DNA of 37,768 bases from Cellulomonas sp. (lineage in GTDB: Bacteria > Actinomycetota > Actinomycetes > Actinomycetales > Cellulomonadaceae). Shown here piece by piece: positions 8,549 through 16,179 of this stretch. Position 1 is the stretch's first letter; each line of letters starts with the position of its first letter. Below the pieces are notes generated by a model, which did not search any database, was not told the origin of the DNA, and saw only the letters and a program-made list of their open reading frames with translations. The stretch spans positions 1-37,768 of the forward strand of contig JADGOR010000009.1 of NCBI GenBank assembly GCA_017882855.1, in the 5' to 3' direction. A program made the translations under genes and the position numbers.

Positions 8549-9094
8549 CTAGGCGAGCCCGCCGGGCTCCAGCGGCGCCGGGGGAAGACCTTCGGACAGC
8601 TGTCCCTCGACCGTGGCGAAGAACTGCACTCCGGTCCCGAGGCCACAAGCGAGGAGCTGTGCCAGCTGGGCATCGGTCGCGCCCGCGCTGAAGTCGGCGG
8701 AGACCTCGCAGTAGAGCGCCAGCGACTCATCTTCGGTGCGTAGGTAGACCTTCGGCCAGATCCGCTCTCGGTTCCAGTCGTTCACGACATGCAGGGCGAG
8801 GGAGCGATCTGCCAGCGGTATGGGCTTGTCCCAGCGTCCGCGAACCTGCACGATCTCCTGGCGACCGCCGAGAAGCATGAACCAGAACCGGTTGTCGTCC
8901 CAGTTGCCGGTGACATCACCGTCGGCATCGCGGACGAAGCGGAAGTCCTTGCTGGCCAGGTACTCCTCGATCCGGGTCATGTCGAGCGGCCATGCGGTGT
9001 CGCCGGGGGTCCCGGTGTCGCGGAGCTCGCGGCGTGGGGTGGCGTCCCGACCGGTCAACCGTCTCAGCCAGGTCGGACGGCGGAGGGTGGTCAT
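8549..9094 (-). CDS. YbjN-domain protein (second of a tandem pair)
   Basis: The 181-residue protein has a YbjN-like domain from about residue 40: MTRIEEYLASKDFRFVRDADGDVTGNW, DNRFWFMLLGGRQEIVQVRGRWDKPI, a WNRERIWPKVYLRTEDESLALYCEV strand pair, and a C-terminal helix. YbjN domains have a type-III-chaperone-like fold, and no biochemical role is established in Actinobacteria. Its ATG at 9094 overlaps the TGA of the upstream YbjN gene (ATGA), so it is translationally coupled. The basic N-terminus (residues 1-30, Arg/Thr-rich) is not part of the domain. It converges on miaB with a 30-base gap holding a weak CGGCC-CCGA-GGCCG hairpin (8525-8538). Confidence 0.85.
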   Translation of the reverse strand: MTTLRRPTWLRRLTGRDATPRRELRDTGTPGDTAWPLDMTRIEEYLASKDFRFVRDADGDVTGNWDDNRFWFMLLGGRQEIVQVRGRWDKPIPLADRSLALHVVNDWNRERIWPKVYLRTEDESLALYCEVSADFSAGATDAQLAQLLACGLGTGVQFFATVEGQLSEGLPPAPLEPGGLA

Positions 9095-9654
9095 GGTGCC
9101 TCCGCGGCCGGGTCGGGGTACAGGCCGTCCACGGCGTCGAAGAAGGCATTCCCCGCGCCGAGCGCGGTCCGCATCAGGTGGTCGAGCTGGTCGTCGTTCA
9201 GACCGTGCTCGAGATCGGTGGAAGCTTCCGCCACCAGGTGGACCATCCCGTCGTCGAGGACCCTCGCGAATGCCTTCGGCCAGACCCGCAGACCATTCCA
9301 CTCGTTGCAGAACTCGAGCACCTCGGTGAGTCGCTCGATCGAGATCTCGCGGTTCCAGGTGCCGCGCACCTGCAGGATCTCGTCGTCGTCGCCGTACAGG
9401 TAGAACGAGAACAACCGGGTGCTCCACAGGCCGCCGACGTCGCCGTCGTTGTCCACGAAGTAGTGGTAGTTGTTCGCGGCGAGCCAGTTGGTGATCCGAT
9501 CAGCACTGATGGGCGGAAGGTGCGACTCGCGGCCGCTCCAGCGATTCGCCATGGCAGAGCGACCCGATGCCGCGCTCGGCCGGAGATCGGGGAGTCCCGC
9601 TGGGCCTGCCGTCGGTCGGCCACGATTCGGTCGAGGGCCGGGAAACAACCGCAC
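9091..9654 (-). CDS. YbjN-domain protein (first of a tandem pair)
   Basis: The 187-residue reading starts at GTG 9654; the conserved domain begins near residue 50 (ISADRITNWLAANNYHYFVDNDGDVGGLW) and runs through FSFYLYGDDDEILQVRGTWNREI and WNGLRVWPKAFARVLDDGMVHLVAE. An internal ATG at 9552 would give 153 residues and would suit the domain boundary, but it has no Shine-Dalgarno. The GTG at 9654 lies exactly six bases after TAAAGT, matching the leaderless pattern, so I prefer the longer form. The extra N-terminus is Arg/Pro-rich. The stop overlaps the start of the second YbjN gene. Function is unknown; the two copies have diverged in sequence but keep the same domain plan. Confidence 0.82.
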   Translation of the reverse strand: MRLFPGPRPNRGRPTAGPAGLPDLRPSAASGRSAMANRWSGRESHLPPISADRITNWLAANNYHYFVDNDGDVGGLWSTRLFSFYLYGDDDEILQVRGTWNREISIERLTEVLEFCNEWNGLRVWPKAFARVLDDGMVHLVAEASTDLEHGLNDDQLDHLMRTALGAGNAFFDAVDGLYPDPAAEAP

Positions 9655-9666
9655 CCCGGCACTTTA
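9652..9666 (-). promoter_or_regulatory. Leaderless promoter of the YbjN pair (TAAAGT-N6-GTG)
   Basis: On the minus strand TAAAGT (9666-9661) precedes GTG (9654-9652) by six bases. It is a mirror of the promoter at 9684-9698: each -10 lies where the -35 of the other should be, 17 bases apart, so the two promoters overlap and cannot easily be occupied together. Confidence 0.6.
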
Positions 9667-9683
9667 TCCGCGCAGCGGGCCAC

Positions 9684-9698
9684 TACGGTCGGATCGTG
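9684..9698 (+). promoter_or_regulatory. Leaderless promoter upstream of miaA (TACGGT-N6-GTG)
   Basis: TACGGT at 9684-9689 is followed by six bases and a GTG at 9696. That GTG is not in frame with miaA but opens a 35-codon frame that ends on the miaA start. No Shine-Dalgarno is present. Confidence 0.55.
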
Positions 9699-9803
9699 CG
9701 ACTCTTCACCCGCTCGGACCTTCGACCGCGATCCGACCGTCGACAGCCTCCGGGCCTTCAACGGCGATCCGAACCGTGCGCGCGCCCGGTGGTGCCTCGG
9801 TGA
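9696..9803 (+). CDS. Candidate leaderless upstream ORF (35 aa) coupled to miaA
   Basis: A frame from GTG 9696 to TGA 9801-9803 encodes a 35-residue Arg-rich peptide beginning MRLFTRSDLRPRSDRR. Ten of 35 residues are Arg, and five of those use CGA, a codon uncommon in the neighbouring genes. Its stop overlaps the proposed miaA start as GTGA, the same coupling used by pgsA-cinA. The start fits the leaderless pattern. The encoding DNA holds an imperfect direct repeat (about 9714-9736 and 9755-9778). It may be a leader peptide, a real small protein, or simply the miaA 5' UTR read by chance. I do not recognise the peptide. Confidence 0.4.
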   Translation: MRLFTRSDLRPRSDRRQPPGLQRRSEPCARPVVPR

Positions 9804-10723
9804 CCTCGTTGGTGATCGCCGTCGTCGGCCCCACGGCGACGGGGAAATCCGATCTTGCAGTCACGCTCGCGGAGCGCGTCGGGGCGGAGGTCGTGAACGC
9901 CGACGCGATGCAGCTCTACCGCGGGATGGACATCGGTACTGCCAAGCTGTCGATCGAGGGCCGTCGCGGGGTCCCGCACCACCAGCTCGACGTGCTCGAC
10001 CTGTCCGATGACGCCTCCGTTGCCACCTACCAGCGCGCGGCGCGAGCGGACGTCGTGGCGATCCAGGAGCGAGGCCACCGCGTCGTCGTCGTGGGTGGTT
10101 CGGGTCTTTACGTACGAGCACTGCTCGACGAGCTCGAGTTCCCGGGGACAGATCCTGCCGTTCGCGCGGCGCTCGAGGCCCGCTTGGTCGCGGCGGGTGC
10201 GGCTTCCTTGCACGCAGAGCTCGAGGCCCGGGATCCTGCGGCCGCGATCGCCATCCCGGCGGCGAACCCCCGCCGAGTCGTCCGTGCGCTCGAGGTGATC
10301 GAGCTCACCGGGCGCCCGTTCTCGGCGACGATGCCGACGTACACCTACGCCGTGCCGGCGGTGCAGCTCGGTCTGACGATGCCGCTCGGGGACCTGGATG
10401 CCAGGATCGACGCGCGCGTCGACGAGATGTGGTCCGCCGGGCTCGTCGCCGAGGTGCGCGAGCTCGCCGACCGCGGCCTGCGTGACGGGAGGACCGCCTC
10501 GCGCGCCGTCGGCTATGCGGAGGTGCTGGCATTCCTGGGCGGCGACGTCGGCGAGGAAGCCGCCCGGCGTGCCGTGCTGACCAACACCCACCGTCTCGCC
10601 AGGCGACAGCTCACGTGGTTCCGTCGGGACCCCCGGGTGACGTGGCTCGATGCGCGCGGCGACAACCTCGTCGAGCGAGCCTCGGCGGTGATCTCGGCGG
10701 CGGACACGGCAGTGGCCGGCTAA
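9800..10723 (+). CDS. miaA: tRNA dimethylallyltransferase
   Basis: The 307-residue enzyme transfers the dimethylallyl group from DMAPP to N6 of A37 in tRNAs reading UNN codons, providing the substrate for MiaB. The P-loop is GPTATGKS at residues 10-17, followed by VVNADAMQLYRGMDIGTAK and the conserved GVPHHQLDVLD. Later blocks are VVVGGSGLYVRALLDELEF, the NPRRVVRALEVIELTG motif, and a C-terminal segment with TNTHRLARRQLTWFRRD. The start GTG at 9800 sits at the usual distance before the P-loop; GTG at 9776 is an alternative. There is no strong Shine-Dalgarno, so translation may depend on the upstream ORF at 9696. dapF follows after 40 bases but with its own promoter. Confidence 0.95.
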   Translation: MTSLVIAVVGPTATGKSDLAVTLAERVGAEVVNADAMQLYRGMDIGTAKLSIEGRRGVPHHQLDVLDLSDDASVATYQRAARADVVAIQERGHRVVVVGGSGLYVRALLDELEFPGTDPAVRAALEARLVAAGAASLHAELEARDPAAAIAIPAANPRRVVRALEVIELTGRPFSATMPTYTYAVPAVQLGLTMPLGDLDARIDARVDEMWSAGLVAEVRELADRGLRDGRTASRAVGYAEVLAFLGGDVGEEAARRAVLTNTHRLARRQLTWFRRDPRVTWLDARGDNLVERASAVISAADTAVAG

Positions 10724-10751
10724 ACCTGGCGGGAGTGGTTGTCGGGCCACG

Positions 10752-10766
10752 TACGCTGAGCGCATG
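10752..10766 (+). promoter_or_regulatory. Leaderless promoter of dapF (TACGCT-N6-ATG)
   Basis: TACGCT at 10752-10757, six bases, then ATG at 10764. No Shine-Dalgarno precedes the ATG. The same geometry occurs at pgsA and dinG. Confidence 0.65.
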
Positions 10767-11699
10767 TCCGGTCCGCAGGCCCGCGTCCCCGCCACGATCC
10801 AGTTCACCAAGGGTCATGGGACCCAGAACGACTTCGTGTTGATCGCGGACGAGGACGCGGAGCTCGACCTCACCCCCGCGTTCGTCCGGGCGCTCACGAA
10901 CCGTAGGGCCGGCATCGGCGGCGATGGTGTGATCCGGGTGGTGCCGAGCGCCGCCGTCGAGGAGGGCCGCGCGCTCCTGGCGGAGGATCCCGACGCGACC
11001 TGGTTCATGGACTATCGGAACGCCGACGGCTCGTTCGCCGAGATGTGCGGCAACGGGGTGCGCGTCTTCGCGGCCTTCCTGGAACGCTTCGGGCTGGCGG
11101 ACCTGAGTGCGGGCGGGATCGCCGTCGGGACGCGGGCCGGGGTTCGCCGAGTACGACGGGAACCGAACGGCTGGTATGCAGCCGACCTGGGTGTCTGGTC
11201 ACTCCCGGGGGGTGCCGGTGCCGCGAGCGAAGGCGCGGACGCCGAGGTCACCGTGACCGGCCTGCCGGTCGCTCGTGCGGCGCTGCGGGTCGACATCGGC
11301 AACCCGCACACCGTCGTCGCGCTCGCGGACGAGGCCGAGCTTGTCGCAGCGGACCTGAGGACCGCCCCCGCCGTGCTCCCGGCTCCGCCATCGGGGACGA
11401 ACGTGGAGCTCGTGGTCCCGCTCGGTGAGCGCGAGGTCGAGGGCAGGCCGATGGGCCGGTTGCGGATGCGCGTCTTCGAACGGGGTGTGGGGGAGACCAG
11501 GTCGTGCGGGACCGGCGCTTGCGCGGCCGCGCTGGCGGTCCGCGCGTGGGCCGGCGCGCTGGCGCCCGAGGTGTGGTCGGTCGACGTGCCCGGTGGACAG
11601 CTTCGGGTCTCGGCACGGCCCGACGGGCACGTCGAGCTCGCCGGGCCGGCAGTCCTGCTCGCCAGCGGGGTGGTCGACGTGGCGGCTCTGCTCGGCTGA
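10764..11699 (+). CDS. dapF: Diaminopimelate epimerase
   Basis: The 311-residue enzyme interconverts LL- and meso-diaminopimelate for lysine synthesis and peptidoglycan crosslinks. Two pseudo-symmetric halves each supply a catalytic cysteine: C95 in MCGNGVRVF and C248 in RSCGTGACAAAL. The N-terminal F-TKGHGTQNDFVLI block and the central DIGNPHTVV block are also typical. It is a little longer than E. coli DapF (274), with extra residues in AVEEGRALLAEDPDATW and before the second half. It shares the stretch between miaA and hflX, as in many Actinobacteria. It converges on the methyltransferase gene 13 bases after its stop. Confidence 0.96.
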   Translation: MSGPQARVPATIQFTKGHGTQNDFVLIADEDAELDLTPAFVRALTNRRAGIGGDGVIRVVPSAAVEEGRALLAEDPDATWFMDYRNADGSFAEMCGNGVRVFAAFLERFGLADLSAGGIAVGTRAGVRRVRREPNGWYAADLGVWSLPGGAGAASEGADAEVTVTGLPVARAALRVDIGNPHTVVALADEAELVAADLRTAPAVLPAPPSGTNVELVVPLGEREVEGRPMGRLRMRVFERGVGETRSCGTGACAAALAVRAWAGALAPEVWSVDVPGGQLRVSARPDGHVELAGPAVLLASGVVDVAALLG

Positions 11700-11712
11700 C
11701 GGCGTCGCGGGC

Positions 11713-12360
11713 TCAGCGTCGCGCGGCCACCCGGAGCACCCGGTAGCCCTTCGCGCTCGCGGCCCGCTCGACCGATCCGACCCCCAGCTCGCCGTCGGCC
11801 ACCTGCTCGTCGAGCCACTGGTGCAGCGAGTCGGAGCCGAGGTTGCGTTGCACGACGAGGTAGGCCTCACCAGCGGGGGCGAGGCGATCTAGCCAGTCGC
11901 GGAGCAAGGCGTGCAGCGCATCCTTCCCGACCCTGATCGGGGGGTTCGACCAGATCGCCGCGAACCGAACGTTGTCCGGAACCCCGCCCGGGGTCACCGC
12001 TCGGACGTTTGAGAGCCCCAGCCGCTCCGCGTTGCGGCGGGTGAGATCGAGCGCGCGTTCGTTGACGTCCACCGCCCAGACCGTTGCCGCCGGCGCGGCC
12101 ATCGCGAGCGTCAGAGCGACGGGTCCCCATCCGCAACCGAGGTCGAGCAGGTCGCCCACCGCGGGCGGATCGGGAACGGACCGCAGCAGCACCTCGGTGC
12201 CGAGGTCGATCCGACCGGGGGAGAAGATGCCGCTCGCGGTCTCGACCTCGACCTCGCGGTGCGCCAGGTGCACCCGGAGCGAGCGACGCTGCGACGGCGA
12301 GGCGGGCTGTGCCGTGAAGTAGTGCTCAGTGCCGTGCCCGGGATCGTCAAGGGTGCCCAC
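11713..12360 (-). CDS. Class I SAM-dependent methyltransferase, RsmC/RlmG-type
   Basis: The 215-residue protein matches the catalytic half of RsmC-type 16S rRNA (guanine-N2) methyltransferases. Features are EHYFTAQPAS at the start, FSPGRIDLGTEVLL, SAM motif I LLDLGCGWGPVALTLA, an acidic strand end in AVDVNERAL, and motif IV as NPPIRVGK, the signature of N2-guanine/N6-adenine RNA modifiers. The N-terminal pseudo-domain of E. coli RsmC is absent, as is usual in Actinobacteria, so the exact rRNA target is not assured. Start GTG 12360 fits the leaderless pattern (TACGCT six bases upstream). Confidence 0.88.
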   Translation of the reverse strand: MGTLDDPGHGTEHYFTAQPASPSQRRSLRVHLAHREVEVETASGIFSPGRIDLGTEVLLRSVPDPPAVGDLLDLGCGWGPVALTLAMAAPAATVWAVDVNERALDLTRRNAERLGLSNVRAVTPGGVPDNVRFAAIWSNPPIRVGKDALHALLRDWLDRLAPAGEAYLVVQRNLGSDSLHQWLDEQVADGELGVGSVERAASAKGYRVLRVAARR

Positions 12361-12372
12361 CGTCGGAGCGTA
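12358..12372 (-). promoter_or_regulatory. Leaderless promoter of the methyltransferase gene (TACGCT-N6-GTG)
   Basis: Minus-strand TACGCT (12372-12367) lies six bases before GTG at 12360. It is identical in sequence and spacing to the dapF -10 element. Confidence 0.65.
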
Positions 12373-12446
12373 CCGACCACGGACGCCTAACCATTCGCTC
12401 CGCGGCGGCGCTTCGTGTCACGCTGGTCGTCACAGGAAGGCCATCG

Positions 12447-13961
12447 ATGACCCACGTCAGATCCGAGCCCACCCACGACACCCCGGCCGCTACGCCCGAC
12501 GACGACGTCGCGCGTGACGTCGTCGCGCGCGTCCTCGCCCGAGCCGGGACCGCGATCCACCACGAGGGTGCGGACCCGGGTGGCTATGACGGCGACCAGC
12601 TCGACCTGGCCGAGCGCGTCGCGCTGCGCCGGGTCGGTGGGCTGTCGACCGAGCTCGAGGACGTCTCCGAGGTCGAGTACCGGCAGCTGCGGCTGGAGCG
12701 GGTGGTCCTGGTCGGCATCTGGAGCGCGGGCACGAGCGAGGAGGCGGAGATCTCCCTGCGTGAGCTCGCCGCTCTGGCCGAGACCGCCGGCTCGGAGGTC
12801 CTCGACGGGATGCTCCAGCGGCGGCAGAACCCGGATCCGAGCACGTATCTCGGCTCGGGCAAGGCCGCGGAGCTCAGGGACATCGTCGCCGCGAACGGAG
12901 CGGACACGGTCGTCGTCGACGGAGACCTCGCGCCCTCGCAGCGCCGCGGGCTCGAGGACATCGTCAAGGTGAAGGTCGTCGACCGGACCGCGGTGATCCT
13001 CGACATCTTCGCTCAGCACGCGAAGTCGCGTGAGGGTAAGGCGCAGGTCGAGCTCGCTCAGCTCGAGTACCTGTTGCCACGACTGCGCGGTTGGGGCGAG
13101 TCGATGTCCCGGCAAGCCGGTGGACGGGTCGCAGCCGGCACCGGGATCGGCTCGCGCGGCCCCGGCGAGACGAAGATCGAGCTGGACCGACGCCGGATCA
13201 GGACCAAGATGGCGAAGCTTCGGCGGGACATCGCCGCCATGAAGCCGGCCCGCGAGACGAAGCGGTCGTCCCGAAGGCGGAACCACCTGCCGTCGGTGGC
13301 GATCGCGGGCTACACCAACGCAGGGAAGTCGAGCCTGCTCAACCGCCTGACGGGTGCCGGGGTCCTGGTCGATAACGCGCTGTTCGCGACGCTCGACCCG
13401 ACGGTGCGACGCGCGGAGACGCCGGACGGCCGGGTGTTCACGCTGACCGACACGGTGGGCTTCGTCCGCTCGCTGCCGCACCAGCTCGTCGAGGCGTTCC
13501 GTTCCACGCTCGAGGAGGTCGCCGATGCCGACCTCGTGGTCCATGTCGTGGATGTCGCGCACCCGGATCCCGAGGGTCAGATCGCCGCGGTGCACGCTGT
13601 CCTGGCGGACATCCCCGGCGCCCTGCAGGTGCCCGAGCTGATCGTGCTGAACAAGGCGGACATCGCTGAGCCGGACGTCGTGACCCGGTTGCGCAGTCGA
13701 CACCCGGGGTCGCTGGTCGTCTCTGCGCGCACCGGGGAGGGACTCGAGGGCCTTCTCTCGGCCATCGCTGAAGGTCTCCCGCGGCCGGATGTACTCATCG
13801 ATGTCGTGGTTCCGTACAAACGGGGGGACCTCGTCAGCCGAGCCCACTCCGACGGCGAGATCCTGCAAGAGGACCACACTGCGGAGGGCACCCGATTGCG
13901 CGTGCGGGTCGACGCGGCGCTGGCCGCGGAGCTCGAGGACGCCGCGATCGGGCCACGCTGA
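12447..13961 (+). CDS. hflX: Ribosome-associated GTPase HflX
   Basis: The 504-residue GTPase splits stalled or heat-damaged ribosomes. Order: a variable acidic N-terminus of about 75 residues, the HflX N-domain (ELAALAETAGSEVLDGMLQRRQNPDPSTYLGSGKAAEL), a coiled-coil linker with RGPGETKIELDRRRI, then the G domain with G1 GYTNAGKS near residues 288-295, a G3 DTVGF segment and G4 NKAD. The C-terminal domain is short. It is longer than E. coli HflX (426) because of the N-terminal tail. The ATG at 12447 has AGGAAGG six bases upstream. Actinobacterial hflX usually lies near dapF and lexA, as here. Confidence 0.95.
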   Translation: MTHVRSEPTHDTPAATPDDDVARDVVARVLARAGTAIHHEGADPGGYDGDQLDLAERVALRRVGGLSTELEDVSEVEYRQLRLERVVLVGIWSAGTSEEAEISLRELAALAETAGSEVLDGMLQRRQNPDPSTYLGSGKAAELRDIVAANGADTVVVDGDLAPSQRRGLEDIVKVKVVDRTAVILDIFAQHAKSREGKAQVELAQLEYLLPRLRGWGESMSRQAGGRVAAGTGIGSRGPGETKIELDRRRIRTKMAKLRRDIAAMKPARETKRSSRRRNHLPSVAIAGYTNAGKSSLLNRLTGAGVLVDNALFATLDPTVRRAETPDGRVFTLTDTVGFVRSLPHQLVEAFRSTLEEVADADLVVHVVDVAHPDPEGQIAAVHAVLADIPGALQVPELIVLNKADIAEPDVVTRLRSRHPGSLVVSARTGEGLEGLLSAIAEGLPRPDVLIDVVVPYKRGDLVSRAHSDGEILQEDHTAEGTRLRVRVDAALAAELEDAAIGPR

Positions 13962-14048
13962 TAGGTCCGTCGCGGTCCGGCTGGTTCGACAATGGTCGAC
14001 GCCGTGCACCGGAGCTGAGCCTGCGGCCCGGGTGGCCGACGCCGAGAC

Positions 14049-14063
14049 TAGGCTGACCCGGTG
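14049..14063 (+). promoter_or_regulatory. Leaderless promoter of dinG (TAGGCT-N6-GTG)
   Basis: TAGGCT at 14049-14054, six bases, then GTG at 14061. It matches the pgsA promoter base for base in the hexamer. No LexA box is visible in the 99 bases between hflX and this start, although E. coli dinG is SOS-regulated. Confidence 0.65.
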
Positions 14064-16151
14064 CCTGAGACGCCCGAGACCGACGTGGCGGCGCCGCCGG
14101 TGGACGCCCTCCTTGACGCAGTCGTCGAAGAGCTCGGCGGCGAACGGCGCGAGGGCCAGCACGAGATGGCTCGCGCGGCCGCGGAGGCGTTCTCGTCCGG
14201 GCAGCATCTTCTCGTGCAAGCGGGCACCGGAACCGGCAAGTCGATCGGGTACCTGGTGCCGGCGGTGCGGCACTCCGTCCTCTCGGGCCAGCGGGTGATC
14301 GTCTCGACCGCGACGCTCGCCCTTCAGCGGCAGATCCTGACCCGCGATCTGCCGCTGGTCTGCGGGGTGATCGCCCGGAGCCTGCCGCGGCCGCCGACCA
14401 CCGCGCTGCTCAAGGGCTGGCACAACTACCTGTGCGTCCACAAGATCGCGGGGGGCTACCCGGTCGAGGAGCAGGGCTCGTTGCTCGACCTCGACCCGGG
14501 TGATGAGCGGGTCGGCGCCGCGCAGCACCCGCCGCGGGGGTCCGCCACAGTGGCGTCCCGCGCGACCGCCGGGTCGGAGCTCGGCCGGGAGGTGCAGCGG
14601 CTGCGCGCTTGGACCGAGTCGACCGGAACCGGGGACCGGGACGACTGTGTCCCTGGCGTGAGCGACCGGGCCTGGCGCCAGGTCTCCGTCACTGCCCTCG
14701 AGTGTCTCGGCCGGAAGTGCCCGATGATCGAGGAGTGCTTCCCGGAGCGCGCTCGGGCGGCCGCGCACGAGGCGGACCTGGTGGTGACCAACCACGCGAT
14801 GCTCGGCATCGCGGCGTCGGGCTCACCCGGCGTGCTGCCCGAGCACTCGGCGCTCGTGGTCGACGAGGCGCACGAGCTGAGCGACCGGGTCACCGCCCAG
14901 GCCACCTGGGAGCTGTCGGTGGCGAGCGTCGAGCATGCCGCGAGATACGCGCGGCGGCACGGTGGCCTGGACAGCACGGCTCTCGATGCGGCGTCGGCCG
15001 CCCTCGGGGCCGCGCTGGCGGACCTGCCGGATGGTCGTCTCCCCGGCGCGTTGTCCGGAGCGGTGCGGGGCGCGGTGGAGTCGGTCCGCGACGCGGCGCG
15101 CGCGTTGCTCAGCGGCCTGAAGCCCGAGCCGACAGGTCAAGCGCAGCTCCCTGACCCCGCTCGCAAGATGGCGCAGTCGGCGATGCTCCAGCTCTTCGAG
15201 ATCGCGGACCGGATGGCGGCCGAGGAGCAGGATGCCGGCCGTGACGTTCGGTGGTGCTCGCGCGGTGCACCCGACAGTGCGTCAGCCGCGCCGCGACTCT
15301 CGGTCGCGCCGCTCGACGTGTCCGGACTGGTGCGTGTCCACCTGCTCGAGGGCCGCGGCGCGGTCCTCACCTCGGCCACCCTCGCCCTCGGCGGCAGCTT
15401 CGACCCGCTCGCGCGCTCGCTCGGGCTGGCCGCCAAGGGTGCCACCGCGGCCCACGACGACGGCGCTTCGACGGGAGCCGCATCATGGCTCGGGATCGAC
15501 GTCGGCAGCCCGTTCGACTACCCAAGCCAGGGCATCCTGTACGTCGCGAGGCACGTGCCACCGCCGGGACGCGACGGCACCGCGCCCGAGCTGCTCGACG
15601 AGCTCGCCGAACTGATCGGGGCTGCCGGCGGCGGGACGCTCGGCCTCTTCTCGTCGCGACGCGCGGCAGTCGCGGCCGCAGAGGCGATGCGAGCGCGGCT
15701 CGACACTCCCGTGCTCTGCCAGGGCGACGACCAGCTGCTCGCTCTCGTCGACGCCTTCATGGCCGATCGTTCGGCGTCGCTGTTCGGCACCCTCTCGCTC
15801 TGGCAGGGCGTGGACATCCCGGGCGACACGTGCCGGCTGGTGGTGATCGACCGGATCCCGTTCCCGCGGCCCGACGACCCGATCCGCTCGGCGCGCTCGG
15901 AGGCCGTTGCGGCGTCGGGCGGCAACGGCTTCATGTCCGTGGCCGCCACGCATGCCGCGCTGCTGCTCGCCCAGGGTGCCGGGCGGCTGATCCGGACCGT
16001 CAACGATCGCGGCGTCGTCGCGGTCCTCGACTCGCGCCTCGCGACGGCGCGCTACTCCGAGTTCCTGCTGCGCTCGATGCCCGACTTCTGGCGAACCACC
16101 GACCGCGAGGTGGTCCGCTCGGCGCTGGTTCGCCTGGCGGCTCTAGGCTGA
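14061..16151 (+). CDS. dinG: DinG/XPD-family ATP-dependent DNA helicase
   Basis: The 696-residue superfamily-2 helicase unwinds 5'-3' and resolves R-loops, D-loops and forks. Walker A is GTGTGKS at about residues 56-62, and the DEAH box is VDEAHEL near residues 267-273. Four cysteines of the expected iron-sulfur cluster are visible: NYLC, then ECLGRKCPMIEEC. Helicase domain 2 contains GRGAVLTSATLALGG, SLWQGVDIPG and QGAGRLIRT. An inserted variable arch (about residues 290-370) is rich in Ala/Arg. The GTG start fits the leaderless pattern. The last codons contain TAGGCT, a likely -10 for ldh. Confidence 0.93.
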   Translation: MPETPETDVAAPPVDALLDAVVEELGGERREGQHEMARAAAEAFSSGQHLLVQAGTGTGKSIGYLVPAVRHSVLSGQRVIVSTATLALQRQILTRDLPLVCGVIARSLPRPPTTALLKGWHNYLCVHKIAGGYPVEEQGSLLDLDPGDERVGAAQHPPRGSATVASRATAGSELGREVQRLRAWTESTGTGDRDDCVPGVSDRAWRQVSVTALECLGRKCPMIEECFPERARAAAHEADLVVTNHAMLGIAASGSPGVLPEHSALVVDEAHELSDRVTAQATWELSVASVEHAARYARRHGGLDSTALDAASAALGAALADLPDGRLPGALSGAVRGAVESVRDAARALLSGLKPEPTGQAQLPDPARKMAQSAMLQLFEIADRMAAEEQDAGRDVRWCSRGAPDSASAAPRLSVAPLDVSGLVRVHLLEGRGAVLTSATLALGGSFDPLARSLGLAAKGATAAHDDGASTGAASWLGIDVGSPFDYPSQGILYVARHVPPPGRDGTAPELLDELAELIGAAGGGTLGLFSSRRAAVAAAEAMRARLDTPVLCQGDDQLLALVDAFMADRSASLFGTLSLWQGVDIPGDTCRLVVIDRIPFPRPDDPIRSARSEAVAASGGNGFMSVAATHAALLLAQGAGRLIRTVNDRGVVAVLDSRLATARYSEFLLRSMPDFWRTTDREVVRSALVRLAALG
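16144..16149 (+). promoter_or_regulatory. Putative -10 element of ldh inside the end of dinG
   Basis: TAGGCT at 16144-16149 lies across the final codons of dinG. A start near 16156 would leave a 24-base leader that includes the ldh Shine-Dalgarno AGGAGG. No clear -35 is visible. Confidence 0.4.
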
Positions 16152-16179
16152 CGCCGACCCGCTCGACCCAGGAGGACCC

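Noticed and set aside
9091-9552. Shorter first YbjN protein starting at ATG 9552
   Set aside because: Not excluded, but it lacks a Shine-Dalgarno, and the GTG at 9654 has the leaderless geometry seen repeatedly here.
12387-14795. Open frame of 802 codons antisense to hflX and dinG
   Set aside because: High GC leaves long stop-free antisense frames. The translation has no recognisable domain, and both sense genes are complete family members.
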